A DNA stretch of 22,825 nucleotides from Oscillospiraceae bacterium. GTDB taxonomy: Bacteria; Bacillota_A; Clostridia; Oscillospirales; Oscillospiraceae. Both the position numbers and the translations under genes were made by a program. The stretch spans positions 1 to 22,825 of the forward strand of contig JAGAFT010000143.1 in the NCBI GenBank assembly GCA_017627975.1, read 5' to 3'. Positions 14,270 through 22,588 of this stretch are shown here, one piece after another (position 1 is the first letter of the stretch; each line of letters begins with the position of its first letter). The notes below the pieces were generated by a model. It was not told where the DNA came from. It did not search any database and worked only from the letters and a program-made list of their open reading frames with translations.

Positions 14270-15094
14270 ATGAAAAAAGACAAATTTACCCTCGCGGTCT
14301 GCCAGCTCCGGACCGAGCTGGAGTATGAAGAGACGATGAGCAAGGCCGAGGTCATGCTCCGGGATGCCGCCGCTTCCGGCGCAGAGGTTGCCGTCCTGCC
14401 CGAGATGTTCTCCTGCCCCTACAGCAGGGAGTACTTCCACAAATTTACCGCGAAGGGGCACGAGGACAGCTGCCGCCGCATGGCCGAATGGGCCAGAAAG
14501 TATCATCTTCTTCTGGTGGGCGGCTCGGTGCCCGAAGCCGCGGACGGTCTTCTCTACAACACGTCCTTTGTCTACGGTCCCGACGGGAATCTGCTTGCCC
14601 GCCACCGCAAAATCCACCTTTTTGATGTGGATCTGCCGGGGATGCGCTTTCACGAGTCCCACACCTTTACGCCGGGGTCCGAGATCACCGTTTTTGACAC
14701 CGATTTCGGCCGGATGGGGGTTGCGATCTGCTTTGATGTCCGCTTTCCCGAGCTCTTCCGGGCCATGGCACGGCGCGGGGCCGAGCTCATCTGCCTGCCC
14801 GCCCAGTTCAACATGACGACGGGGCCCGCTCATTGGGAACCGACCCTGAGAGCCCGCGCCATTGACAATGAGCTTTTCTTCGTTGCCGCCGCCGCGGCGC
14901 GCTATGAGGGCTTTTCCTATGAGTGCTGGGGACATTCGATGATCCTCGACCCCTACGGAACTCCCCTGGCCGCCGCAGATGAAACCGAGCAGACGATCCT
15001 CGCCGAGATCGACCGCAGCCGCATCGACGAGGTCCGTGCCCAGCTCCCCACCTTCCTGCATCTCCGGGAAGACGTCTATACCGTAACAAACTGA
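14270..15094 (+). CDS. Carbon-nitrogen hydrolase, Nit2/omega-amidase-like
   Basis: This 274-residue nitrilase-superfamily amidase carries the complete catalytic triad: E45 in VLPEMF, K114 in RHRKIHLF and C154 in AICFDVRFPE. The pattern CPYSREYF and the HLFDVDLPG block point to the Nit2 branch, whose members deamidate 2-oxoglutaramate, 2-oxosuccinamate or deaminated glutathione. That branch repairs side products of glutamine transamination, but the exact substrate is inferred. It is cytosolic, with no signal peptide. The ATG at 14270 begins 31 bp after the superoxide reductase stop and lacks a good ribosome site; the frame is open upstream but that stretch lies inside the previous gene. A conserved-size small protein follows after 13 bp. 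Confidence 0.9.
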   Translation: MKKDKFTLAVCQLRTELEYEETMSKAEVMLRDAAASGAEVAVLPEMFSCPYSREYFHKFTAKGHEDSCRRMAEWARKYHLLLVGGSVPEAADGLLYNTSFVYGPDGNLLARHRKIHLFDVDLPGMRFHESHTFTPGSEITVFDTDFGRMGVAICFDVRFPELFRAMARRGAELICLPAQFNMTTGPAHWEPTLRARAIDNELFFVAAAAARYEGFSYECWGHSMILDPYGTPLAAADETEQTILAEIDRSRIDEVRAQLPTFLHLREDVYTVTN

Positions 15095-15107
15095 AAGGAA
15101 TGATCTT

Positions 15108-15341
15108 ATGAATCTGAATCCGAAAAACCTTCTGAAAGCCAAAAGCGCCTGGAGCAGCTTCCGCTCCAACCACCCGAATGTGCTCCCCTTCCTGAAGGAT
15201 GTCCTTCAGAAGGGCGTCAAGGAAGACGTTCAGGTTGAAATCCTCGTCCACTATCCCGATGGGACGGACAAGAACCTCGGTCTCCGTCTGAAGCAGAGTG
15301 ACATGGACTTCTTCGACGTGCTCCAGAACACCCTTCTGTAA
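15108..15341 (+). CDS. Small conserved-looking protein of unknown function
   Basis: This 77-residue protein is not one I recognise. The N-terminal half is basic and amphipathic (KNLLKAKSAWSSFRSNHPNVLPFLKDVLQKG); the second half looks like a short beta-alpha unit (VQVEILVHYPDGTDKNLGLRLKQSDMDFFDVLQ). It has no Cys, signal peptide or membrane segment. A ribosome site AAAGGA stands before the ATG, 13 bp after the amidase stop, and a textbook terminator follows, so it is very likely a real, co-expressed gene. Its codon use matches the neighbours. Confidence 0.8.
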   Translation: MNLNPKNLLKAKSAWSSFRSNHPNVLPFLKDVLQKGVKEDVQVEILVHYPDGTDKNLGLRLKQSDMDFFDVLQNTLL

Positions 15342-15387
15342 CCGTTTCATCCGCCCTTTTCAGGCATCAAACGCATACTGTTTTCTC

Positions 15388-15425
15388 CGGTCAGAGAGCG
15401 TCATACCGCTCTCTGACCGTTTTTT
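15388..15425 (+). terminator. Rho-independent terminator of the superoxide reductase operon
   Basis: A perfect 13-bp stem (15388-15400 with 15407-15419), a 6-nt loop and a run of six T residues make this the clearest terminator in the window. Confidence 0.92.
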
Positions 15426-15459
15426 GGTTCTCTCACCCTCCGTTCGGTTATTCAGCAAA

Positions 15460-15488
15460 TTTTCAATTTTGTACGGTTTTCCTATAAT
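15460..15488 (+). promoter_or_regulatory. Promoter of nifJ
   Basis: A perfect -10 TATAAT (15483-15488) is preceded at 17 bp by TTTTCA (15460-15465). The predicted leader is about 70 nt and A/G-rich, ending in AAAGGAGG. Confidence 0.7.
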
Positions 15489-15563
15489 CCCGTTGCTTAA
15501 AGCGGTAAACAGGAGTACAATATGAATAGGAGCTAAAAAGAAACTAAAAGGAGGATGATTTCC

Positions 15564-18500
15564 TTGCCCCGCAAAAAAGTGTTCAAATCCATGGACGGCA
15601 ATGAGGCCGCCTCTTATATCTCCTATGCCTTTACGGAGACGGCTGCCATCTATCCCATCACCCCATCCAGTCCCATGGCCACCCATGTGGATGAGTGGTC
15701 TGCTCACGGGCTGAAGAATATTTTCGGTACGCAGGTCAGACTGGTTGAGATGCAGGCCGAGGCAGGTGCCTGCGGCGCCCTGCAGGGCATGCTGGAAGCC
15801 GGCTCTCTCGGCACCACCTATACCTCGTCCCAGGGCCTGATGCTGATGATCCCGCCGATGTACCGCATCGCCGGCCTGCAGCTGCCGGCCGTGATGCACG
15901 TCGCCGCCCGCTCTGTCGGAACGCATTCGGTCTCCATCTTCGGCGATCACTCCGATGTCATGGCCTGCCGTCAGACCGGCTGGGCTCAGCTGGCCTCCTC
16001 CAGTGTACAGGAGTGCATGGACATGGGCGCCGTGGCGCATCTGTCCGCCATTCAGGGTCATGTCCCGGTGCAGCATTTCTTCGACGGTTTCCGCACCAGC
16101 CATGAGATTCAGAAGATCGAGGTCCTGGACTTTGACGACATGGCAAAGCTCGTCGACTGGGACGAACTCAGGAAGTTCCGCGACCATGCCCTGAACCCCG
16201 AGCACCCCACCATCCGCAACAGCGGTGAAAACGACGACATCTTCTTCCAGCACCGCGAAGCGCTGAACCCCACCTATGATGCCTTCCCGGCCGTGGTGGA
16301 GGAAAACATGAAAAAGATCTCCGCCCTTACCGGCAGAGAGTATCATCTCTTCAACTACTTCGGCGCCCCGGATGCAGAGCGCGTCATCGTTGCCATGGGC
16401 TCTGTCTGCGATGCGGCCCGTGAGGTGGTGGATTATCTGAACGCACAGGGCGAAAAGGTCGGTCTGATCCAGGTTCATCTGTACCGCCCCTTCTCCCTGA
16501 AGCACTTTGCCGCGGCGATCCCCGCCGGCTGCCGGATTCTTACGGTTCTTGACCGCACCAAGGAGCCCGGTGCGCTGGGCGAGCCGCTGTTTGAGGATGT
16601 CAGCACCGCGGTGCTGGAAGCCGGGCTGCACCTGCCGGTCCTCGGCGGCCGCTACGGCCTCAGTTCCAAGGACACGACGCCTGCGCAGATCAAGGCCGTC
16701 TTCGACAATATGGCCGGCGAGCAGAAGAACCACTTCACCGTGGGTATCAACGACGACGTCACCTTCCACTCTCTGCCGGTGGGCGAGAACATCGTGACCG
16801 CCGGAAAGAGTATCATCTCCTGCAAGTTCTGGGGCCTGGGTTCCGACGGAACCGTCGGCGCCAACAAGAATTCCTGCAAGATTATCGGCGACAACACCGA
16901 CCAGTATGTTCAGGCCTATTTTCAGTATGACGCGAAGAAATCCGGCGGCCTCACAAGAAGCCACCTGCGCTTCGGCCACGAGCCGATTCTCTCCACCTAC
17001 TATGTCACCATGGCGGACTTCGTCGCCTGTCATAAGCAGAGCTATATGCACAGCTTTGATATCGTAAACGAGGTCAAGCCCGGCGGCATCTTCCTGCTGA
17101 ACACCCGCTGGAAGGGGGAACAGTTGGTTCACAACCTGCCAAACCGCGCCAAGCGCCTGCTGGCGGAGCGGAAGATCAACTTCTATACCATCAACGCCAC
17201 CGACATCGCCGCCGAAATCGGCCTCGGAAACCGCACCAGCACCGTGCTGCAGGCGGCCTTCTTCAAGCTTTCCGGCGTCATGCCCATCGACGAAGCCGAG
17301 ACGTATATGAAGGACGCGGCGGTCAAGACCTTCTCCCGCAAGGGCGAGAAGATCGTGAACATGAACCTCGCGGCCATTGAGCGCGGTCTTACAGACGTCG
17401 TGAAGATCGACATTCCGGCCGAATGGGCCGAGCTTCAGGACGAGCCGGTCCGGATCGATGAAAGCCTGCCGGACTTTGTCAAAAATGTCCTGATCCCCAT
17501 GAACCGCGCCGACGGTGACAGCATTCCTGTCAGCACTTTTGTACCGTATGCCGACGGCGTCATGCCCGTCTCGATGTCAAAGTTTGAGAAGCGCGGCGTG
17601 GCGGACAACGTCCCCGTCTGGGACGCCGACAAGTGCATCGGCTGCAACCGCTGCTCCCTGGTCTGCCCCCACGCGGCGATCCGCCCCTTCCTGTTTACCG
17701 AAGAGGAAGCCGCCGCGGCGCCCGAGACCTGCGTCACCAAGAAGGCCGTGGGCAAGGGCTTTGAGGGCCTGCGCTACCGCATGCAGGTCGACGTGCTGGA
17801 CTGCCAGGGCTGCGGAAGCTGCGCCAACGTGTGTCCTTCCAAGGAAAAGGCCCTGAAGATGGTCCCGCTGGACGATGTTCTGGATGAGCAAAAGAACTGG
17901 GATCACTGCCTCACCCTCAGCGAGAAAAAGAACCCCATGAGCCGCTTCTCCGCCAAGGGCAGCCAGTACGAGCAGCCGCTTTACGAGTTCTCCGGCGCCT
18001 GCCCCGGCTGCGGCGAGACCCCGTACATCAAGCTCCTGACCCAGCTCTTCGGCGACCGGCTGTATGTGGCCAACGCCACCGGCTGCTCCCAGGCCTACGG
18101 CTTCTTCACCCCCACGTTCCCGCAGACGGTCAACCGGCGCGGCTTCGGTCCGGCCTTCTCCAACTCGCTGTTCGAGAACAATGCCGAGTTTGCCCTGGGT
18201 ATGAGCATGTCCGCCGATCAGCTGCGTGACCAGGTGAAGATGCACGCCAAAGCGGTTGTGGAAAGCACCGCAGACGGGAATCTGAAAGCCGCTCTGGAAG
18301 CCTGGCTCGCGGATGGAGATGACAGTGAAAAAACCGTGGAACTCTCCGAAACCGTGCGCAGGGCTCTGGCTGAAACCGGCGAACAAAGCGCCGACCTGCA
18401 GTTCCTCCGGGAACGCGAAGACGCCCTCACCAAAAAGGCGATCTGGATGGTAGGCGGCGACGGCTGGGCCTATGACATCGGTTACGGCGGTCTGGACCAC

Positions 18501-19085
18501 GTCATGGCCAGCGGCCGGAACCTCAACGTCCTGGTTCTGGACAACGAGCTCTACGCCAACACCGGCGGACAGGCCTCCAAGGCCACCCCGACCGGCGCCT
18601 CGGTGCAGTTCGCCGCGGCCGGCAAGGGAACCCCGAAGAAGGACCTCGGCCTCATCCTCTCCACCTATGGCTATGTCTATGTCGCCCAGGTCTCCATCGG
18701 CGGCAACCCCGAGCACCTCATCAAGTGCCTGAAGGAAGCGGCGGCCTATGACGGGCCCTCCATCGTGATCGCCTATGCCCCCTGCATCAACCACGGCCTC
18801 TCCAAGGGCATGGCCAAGTCCATCGACGAAGGAAAGGCGGCGGTGGAATGCGGCTTCTGGCCTCTGTTCCGCTATAACCCGGACAACGAGAAGGAAGGCA
18901 AGAACCCCTTCTCCCTGGATTCCGCCGAACCCAACGGCAAGCTGCGGGAGTACATGATGGGTGAAAACCGCTTCGCCTCCCTGACGCGCACCTTCCCGGA
19001 CCGCGCCGAGCAGCTCTTCGCCGAGGCGGAGGAGTTCACCGCCCGCCGCTATGCCAAGTACAAAAAGCTGGCCGCCGGCGACTGA
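15564..19085 (+). CDS. nifJ: Pyruvate:ferredoxin (flavodoxin) oxidoreductase
   Basis: This single-chain enzyme converts pyruvate and CoA to acetyl-CoA, CO2 and reduced ferredoxin using thiamine diphosphate. The 1173 residues match the family. Order of domains: the PYR-type domain with YPITPSSPMA, the transketolase C-terminal-like domain, the EKR/linker segment with GLGSDGTVGANKNS, and two 4Fe-4S motifs with Cys at 691/694/697/701 and 747/750/753/757. The thiamine domain follows with CPGC (C813, C816), C841 and C1074 as proximal cluster ligands, and GGDGWAYDIGYGGLDH. All expected ligands are present. The start is taken as TTG at 15564, 9 nt after AAAGGAGG; the ATG at 15555 is too close to that site. 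It is monocistronic and central to acetyl-CoA formation. Confidence 0.96.
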   Translation: MPRKKVFKSMDGNEAASYISYAFTETAAIYPITPSSPMATHVDEWSAHGLKNIFGTQVRLVEMQAEAGACGALQGMLEAGSLGTTYTSSQGLMLMIPPMYRIAGLQLPAVMHVAARSVGTHSVSIFGDHSDVMACRQTGWAQLASSSVQECMDMGAVAHLSAIQGHVPVQHFFDGFRTSHEIQKIEVLDFDDMAKLVDWDELRKFRDHALNPEHPTIRNSGENDDIFFQHREALNPTYDAFPAVVEENMKKISALTGREYHLFNYFGAPDAERVIVAMGSVCDAAREVVDYLNAQGEKVGLIQVHLYRPFSLKHFAAAIPAGCRILTVLDRTKEPGALGEPLFEDVSTAVLEAGLHLPVLGGRYGLSSKDTTPAQIKAVFDNMAGEQKNHFTVGINDDVTFHSLPVGENIVTAGKSIISCKFWGLGSDGTVGANKNSCKIIGDNTDQYVQAYFQYDAKKSGGLTRSHLRFGHEPILSTYYVTMADFVACHKQSYMHSFDIVNEVKPGGIFLLNTRWKGEQLVHNLPNRAKRLLAERKINFYTINATDIAAEIGLGNRTSTVLQAAFFKLSGVMPIDEAETYMKDAAVKTFSRKGEKIVNMNLAAIERGLTDVVKIDIPAEWAELQDEPVRIDESLPDFVKNVLIPMNRADGDSIPVSTFVPYADGVMPVSMSKFEKRGVADNVPVWDADKCIGCNRCSLVCPHAAIRPFLFTEEEAAAAPETCVTKKAVGKGFEGLRYRMQVDVLDCQGCGSCANVCPSKEKALKMVPLDDVLDEQKNWDHCLTLSEKKNPMSRFSAKGSQYEQPLYEFSGACPGCGETPYIKLLTQLFGDRLYVANATGCSQAYGFFTPTFPQTVNRRGFGPAFSNSLFENNAEFALGMSMSADQLRDQVKMHAKAVVESTADGNLKAALEAWLADGDDSEKTVELSETVRRALAETGEQSADLQFLREREDALTKKAIWMVGGDGWAYDIGYGGLDHVMASGRNLNVLVLDNELYANTGGQASKATPTGASVQFAAAGKGTPKKDLGLILSTYGYVYVAQVSIGGNPEHLIKCLKEAAAYDGPSIVIAYAPCINHGLSKGMAKSIDEGKAAVECGFWPLFRYNPDNEKEGKNPFSLDSAEPNGKLREYMMGENRFASLTRTFPDRAEQLFAEAEEFTARRYAKYKKLAAGD

Positions 19086-19157
19086 TCGCGGTCTCCTTTG
19101 ACACCGCCGTCATAGTCCCGGTGTCATACAATACCGGCACAATCCCCGATACAGTTC

Positions 19158-19200
19158 GAGGGAAGTCCCGCTTCATCACGGGGCTTCCCTCTTGTTTTTT
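19158..19200 (+). terminator. Rho-independent terminator of nifJ
   Basis: GAGGGAAG (19158-19165) pairs with CTTCCCTC (19185-19192), extended inward by CCCG/CGGG across a T-G wobble, and is followed by TTGTTTTTT. It lies about 72 bp after the nifJ stop, between convergent genes. Confidence 0.85.
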
Positions 19201-19238
19201 CGACTTTGATTTGACGTTCGGCTATGCTCCCCCGGTTT

Positions 19239-20642
19239 TTAATCCCGGTCCAGTCGTACTTCCCGGAGTGCGCGGAGTGTCGGCTTCCCCTCCGGGCCTG
19301 TAAGCTCCATCAGAAGATAGTACGGCTCTGCGGTGTCATTCGGCGCTGCAGCGCGGCACAGGAGGCAGAGCGTTCCGTCTCCCCTTCTCCCCAGCACCGC
19401 AACGGGTTCATAGTCCACACCGGCCAGTGTCCCGGCCGCTTCACGAAACAGCTCTCGGATCTCCTCCGTAAGCTCCGTGGGGCCGCTGCTGTCCCAGGCG
19501 GACCTGGACAGGCTTTCCCCGCCGTTCGGGGAAGAGAGCTGAATGAGGCTCTCCTCAGTGAAGCTCGGGCTGGAGTAGATCACACAGCTGAAGGCCTTCG
19601 TGGCCGTCAGGGCAATCCCGCTCCCGTCGTCCGTGGTAATCACATCGCCGGGCTGTCCGGAGATCGGCTCGAGCCGGGAATACTGCGTCCCTGATTTGAA
19701 ATTCTTCGCCTTTTCGATGCTGCCGGTCGCGAGCACCGTTCCGCCGCTGATGCTCAGCTGCGCGTCGTTTCCGTCTCCCTTGTCAAAGATGCTGTTGCGG
19801 CTGTTTTCCGGCCCTTCCACCAGGGTAACACCGCCCGAAATGAGGATGGAGCGGTTGCTGTCGATGGCGTCGCCGCTTGCGTTGAGGTAGAGGCTGCCGC
19901 CTTCGATGACCACGTCGCCCTGAATCTCGTCCTCTCCCGCGGCGTTGATTCCGTCGTCGCTGGCCGTCACCCGGAGTTCACCGCTCCGGATCAGCATGCA
20001 GGCGCCTTCCATCCCCTCATAGCTCTCGCTGATGGTGACGCTGCCGCCATCCATATAGATGCCCTGCTTTCCCTTGAGTCCGTCGTTTGCCGCCCGGATT
20101 GAGATCGTCGCGCCCGTAATCCGCAGCGCGGACTTGCAGTGGATCCCGTTTTTCCCGGATTCAATATGCAGGCGGCCGGGCCCGTTGACGGTGAGGTCAT
20201 CCTCGACATAGAGCGGGGCGCCGGAATCCGACATACTGACGAGGCTGTTTTCCCCCACGCACTGCAGGATCACTTTTTCAGCCGCCTCTGCCTCGATGCA
20301 GGGGCCCTTTTGGTTGGTCATGGCTGCGTGGTCCAGAATCAGGTAGATGTTTCCGGACTTTTTCGGCTCTTTGACTTTGATGGTGACGCCGTCCGACCGG
20401 CCGGTGATGCGGTAGACCCCTTTGCGCTCAATAAGCACCGGGTTTCCGGACCGGCCTCGGGTCTCATCCGAGAGGGTGCCGTGATCTCCCTCCAGCGTAA
20501 TAACGGCATCCTCCGCTTCCTCAGCAACGTTATTGTAATCGCTTTTTGAAAACATGTTCCCTTCCTCTGCAGAGGCCGTGATGGGAAGCAGAAGGAGGAA
20601 GGACAGGCAAAGCGCGACGATTTTTCCCGCTTGTTTCATCAT
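19239..20642 (-). CDS. Secreted carbohydrate-binding beta-helix protein (Cthe_2159-like)
   Basis: This 467-residue protein has a signal peptide (MMKQAGKIVALCLSFLLLLPITASA, probable cut after ASA) and no lipobox. The mature part is a repetitive right-handed beta-helix with recurring G-G-x-V/L-x-I/V and NDGIN/GDAID-type turns (NDGLKGKQGIYM, SDDGINAAGEDEIQG, SGDAIDSNRSILISGG). This matches the carbohydrate-binding domain family of Clostridium thermocellum Cthe_2159, which binds cellulose and pectic polymers with calcium. The last 120 residues differ and contain four Cys-poor, charged segments of unknown role. The start at 20642 has AAAGGAG upstream; the longer open frame would run into the editing-protein gene. 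It is probably exported or wall-associated. A hairpin separates it from the upstream operon. Confidence 0.82.
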   Translation of the reverse strand: MMKQAGKIVALCLSFLLLLPITASAEEGNMFSKSDYNNVAEEAEDAVITLEGDHGTLSDETRGRSGNPVLIERKGVYRITGRSDGVTIKVKEPKKSGNIYLILDHAAMTNQKGPCIEAEAAEKVILQCVGENSLVSMSDSGAPLYVEDDLTVNGPGRLHIESGKNGIHCKSALRITGATISIRAANDGLKGKQGIYMDGGSVTISESYEGMEGACMLIRSGELRVTASDDGINAAGEDEIQGDVVIEGGSLYLNASGDAIDSNRSILISGGVTLVEGPENSRNSIFDKGDGNDAQLSISGGTVLATGSIEKAKNFKSGTQYSRLEPISGQPGDVITTDDGSGIALTATKAFSCVIYSSPSFTEESLIQLSSPNGGESLSRSAWDSSGPTELTEEIRELFREAAGTLAGVDYEPVAVLGRRGDGTLCLLCRAAAPNDTAEPYYLLMELTGPEGKPTLRALREVRLDRD

Positions 20643-20686
20643 GGCTTTTTTCTCCTTTCGGTTCAGCGCGTGGTTTTGAATCAGAA

Positions 20687-20722
20687 ACAGCGCGGGCGCC
20701 TCCTGAAGGCCGTCCGCGCTGT
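20687..20722 (-). terminator. Possible terminator after the alanyl-tRNA editing gene
   Basis: A perfect 9-bp stem (20687-20695 with 20714-20722) with an inner GCCT/AGGC stem lies 12 bp past the stop. The T run after it is weak (TTTC), so it may only partly stop transcription. Confidence 0.5.
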
Positions 20723-20733
20723 CATTCGTCTCT

Positions 20734-21894
20734 CTATGCATTCGGGAACGCGAGAATAAAGCCCCGGATCTCATCCTCCGAAGCCGATGCGCTGCCCTGG
20801 ATCATCTCCGGTCTTCCGCCGCCGCGGCCGCCGATGCCGGCGTTGATGGCTTTGGATGCCTTTCGCAGGTCGATGCTCCGGCTGCCGATGATGTAGCGGT
20901 ATCCGCCCGTCTCACCGGGGAAGAAGACGGCCGCCAGCCCTCCGGCTTTTTCCATCAGGAAGTTTACGAACTCGCGCACGGCGATCTCGTCCGGGATCGC
21001 CTCAAACAGGCAGACATTTCCCTCCGTCTCCGGCTGCTGTGCCGCCTTGAACTGGATCAGTTCCATAGCGAGCAGGGCGTTCTTTTCCTTCAGCGCGTCC
21101 CGCTCATGAAGAAGCCGCTGCACCGCCGGGGTGATCTCATCCCGTTTGGCGCTCAGCAGAGCCGAGATTTCCGCCGCGCTCTGCTGCTTTCTCCGGTAAT
21201 CCTCCAGAGCCCACATGCCGCAGCTCAGGACCAGCCGCACGCCGCCGCGATGGCGTTCAGCGTTCATCACCTTGATCACGCCCACCTCGCCGGTCCGGCT
21301 CACATGCGGTGCGCAGCAGGCGCAGCAGTCCACGCCCGGAATCGTAACGATCCGCACTTCTCCCGTCAGTTCCTTCTTGCTGCGGTACTCCAGCGCGGCA
21401 AGCTCCTCCGGGGAGGGGAAGGTGATCTCAATCGGCAGATCGGCACGGACGGCCTCGTTTGCCTGCGTCTCAACGATGCGGATTTCCTCTTCGCTCAGTT
21501 CCCGGTCAAAGTCGATGGTGAGGTCTCCCTCGCCCATATGGAAGCCGACGTTTTCACAGCCGTAGAGCCGGTGTGCCGTGCCGGAGAAAATATGCTCGCC
21601 CGAGTGGTTCTGCATCCGGCAGAGCCGCAGCTCCCGGTCGACCTGTCCGGCCACGGATGTACCCACCGGCAGCGGTCCGTCGCAATAATGGACGACTTCT
21701 CCGTCCTTCTCGTGCGCGTCCAGCACCTTCACGCCGCCAAGCGTTCCCCGGTCGGCAGCCTGACCGCCGCCCTCCGGGAAGAAGGCGGTCTCATCCAGCA
21801 CGATCTCCCAGCGGCCTTTGTTCTCGTCGCAGCGAAGCACCTGCGCCGTGAAGTCAAAAAGATGGCCGTCGGTGTAATAAAGCTTTTTTGTCAT
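20734..21894 (-). CDS. Alanyl-tRNA editing protein, AlaX-L type with DHHA1 domain
   Basis: AlaX proteins hydrolyse mischarged tRNA(Ala), mainly Ser-tRNA(Ala) or Gly-tRNA(Ala), as free-standing copies of the AlaRS editing domain. The 386-residue length indicates a long form with a C-terminal DHHA1 domain. The editing core is complete: AFFPEGGGQAADRG near residues 37-50, zinc ligands H97 and H101 in NHSGEH, and C193/H197 in CCAPHVSRTGEVG. A helical stretch at about 245-285 links to the DHHA1 part, ending GIGGRGGGRPEMIQGS. Its ATG is one base after the TGA of the nucleosidase gene, showing tight coupling. Co-expression with serA is notable because serine is the amino acid that these proteins remove. 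Confidence 0.92.
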   Translation of the reverse strand: MTKKLYYTDGHLFDFTAQVLRCDENKGRWEIVLDETAFFPEGGGQAADRGTLGGVKVLDAHEKDGEVVHYCDGPLPVGTSVAGQVDRELRLCRMQNHSGEHIFSGTAHRLYGCENVGFHMGEGDLTIDFDRELSEEEIRIVETQANEAVRADLPIEITFPSPEELAALEYRSKKELTGEVRIVTIPGVDCCACCAPHVSRTGEVGVIKVMNAERHRGGVRLVLSCGMWALEDYRRKQQSAAEISALLSAKRDEITPAVQRLLHERDALKEKNALLAMELIQFKAAQQPETEGNVCLFEAIPDEIAVREFVNFLMEKAGGLAAVFFPGETGGYRYIIGSRSIDLRKASKAINAGIGGRGGGRPEMIQGSASASEDEIRGFILAFPNA

Positions 21895-21895
21895 G

Positions 21896-22588
21896 TCACA
21901 GCTCCCGGATAATCCGGTCGGTCACCGCAAGGCAGAGCGCCGCGCTCTTCTGCAGCGCTTCATAATACTCTTCTCCGCCGCCGGTCAGGCCGTCGGAGAC
22001 CGCTTTGATCATCAGGCAGGGGATCTCACAGCGCAGGCAGGTCAGCAGCACCGCCGCGCTCTCCATCTCGCAGATATCCGCCCCGTACAGACGGTGCAGG
22101 CGTTCTTTATCCTCCCGGCTGCCGACAAACTTGTCCGCCGAAGCGCAGGTCACCGGCTTCAGCTCCGGGCAGACCGCCCTGGCCTTCTCCACCAGCGCCG
22201 CGTCTGCCGGGAGATAGACATCCGGGAATCCGGGATACTGGGCCGGTGGAACCGGGTCAATCCCCGAGAGGTCAAAGTCGTAATGCACCACCCGGGTAAC
22301 CACACAGGTCTTGGTCTGCGCCATTTCCTCCGTGAGGCCGCCGACGACACCGAAGTTCACGATCAGCTCGACCCCGTACCGGTCGATCAGCAGCTGGGCA
22401 GCCGCGGCCGCGGCGATCTCTCCGATGCCGCTGTGGATCACGTAGAGGATGTACTGCTCATTTTCATAATGGAACACGTCAAAGCCGCCGCGGCGCTCGG
22501 TTTTCCCGGGCGTGCCGTAGCGTGCGAAGACACTGTCCATCTCCACCGCCACCAGCAGCCCGATTTTTCTCTTTTCCTGCATGCTCAT
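21896..22588 (-). CDS. MTA/SAH nucleosidase-like protein (PNP/UDP phosphorylase superfamily)
   Basis: This 230-residue protein resembles methylthioadenosine/S-adenosylhomocysteine nucleosidase (MtnN/Pfs), which cleaves adenine from these by-products. Matching residues are E16 in VAVEMDS (as E12 of E. coli), HSGIG, NFGVVGG, EMES (E174-M175-E176) and the catalytic Asp D199 in AVSDG. The region around residues 105-125 (DLSGIDPVPPAQYPGFP) differs from E. coli, so substrate is not certain and another nucleoside is possible. The ATG overlaps the serA stop by ATGA; an alternative ATG two codons in (22582) also exists. The alaX ATG starts one base after its stop. Confidence 0.85.
   Translation of the reverse strand: MSMQEKRKIGLLVAVEMDSVFARYGTPGKTERRGGFDVFHYENEQYILYVIHSGIGEIAAAAAAQLLIDRYGVELIVNFGVVGGLTEEMAQTKTCVVTRVVHYDFDLSGIDPVPPAQYPGFPDVYLPADAALVEKARAVCPELKPVTCASADKFVGSREDKERLHRLYGADICEMESAAVLLTCLRCEIPCLMIKAVSDGLTGGGEEYYEALQKSAALCLAVTDRIIREL

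Noticed and set aside
15360..18794. Long minus-strand frames opposite nifJ (590 and 405 codons)
   Set aside because: They are antisense shadows of a codon-biased gene with no recognisable domain or ribosome site.
19095..19130. TGACACC/GGTGTCA inverted repeat just after nifJ
   Set aside because: It has a long loop and no T tail; the stronger hairpin at 19158-19200 explains termination.
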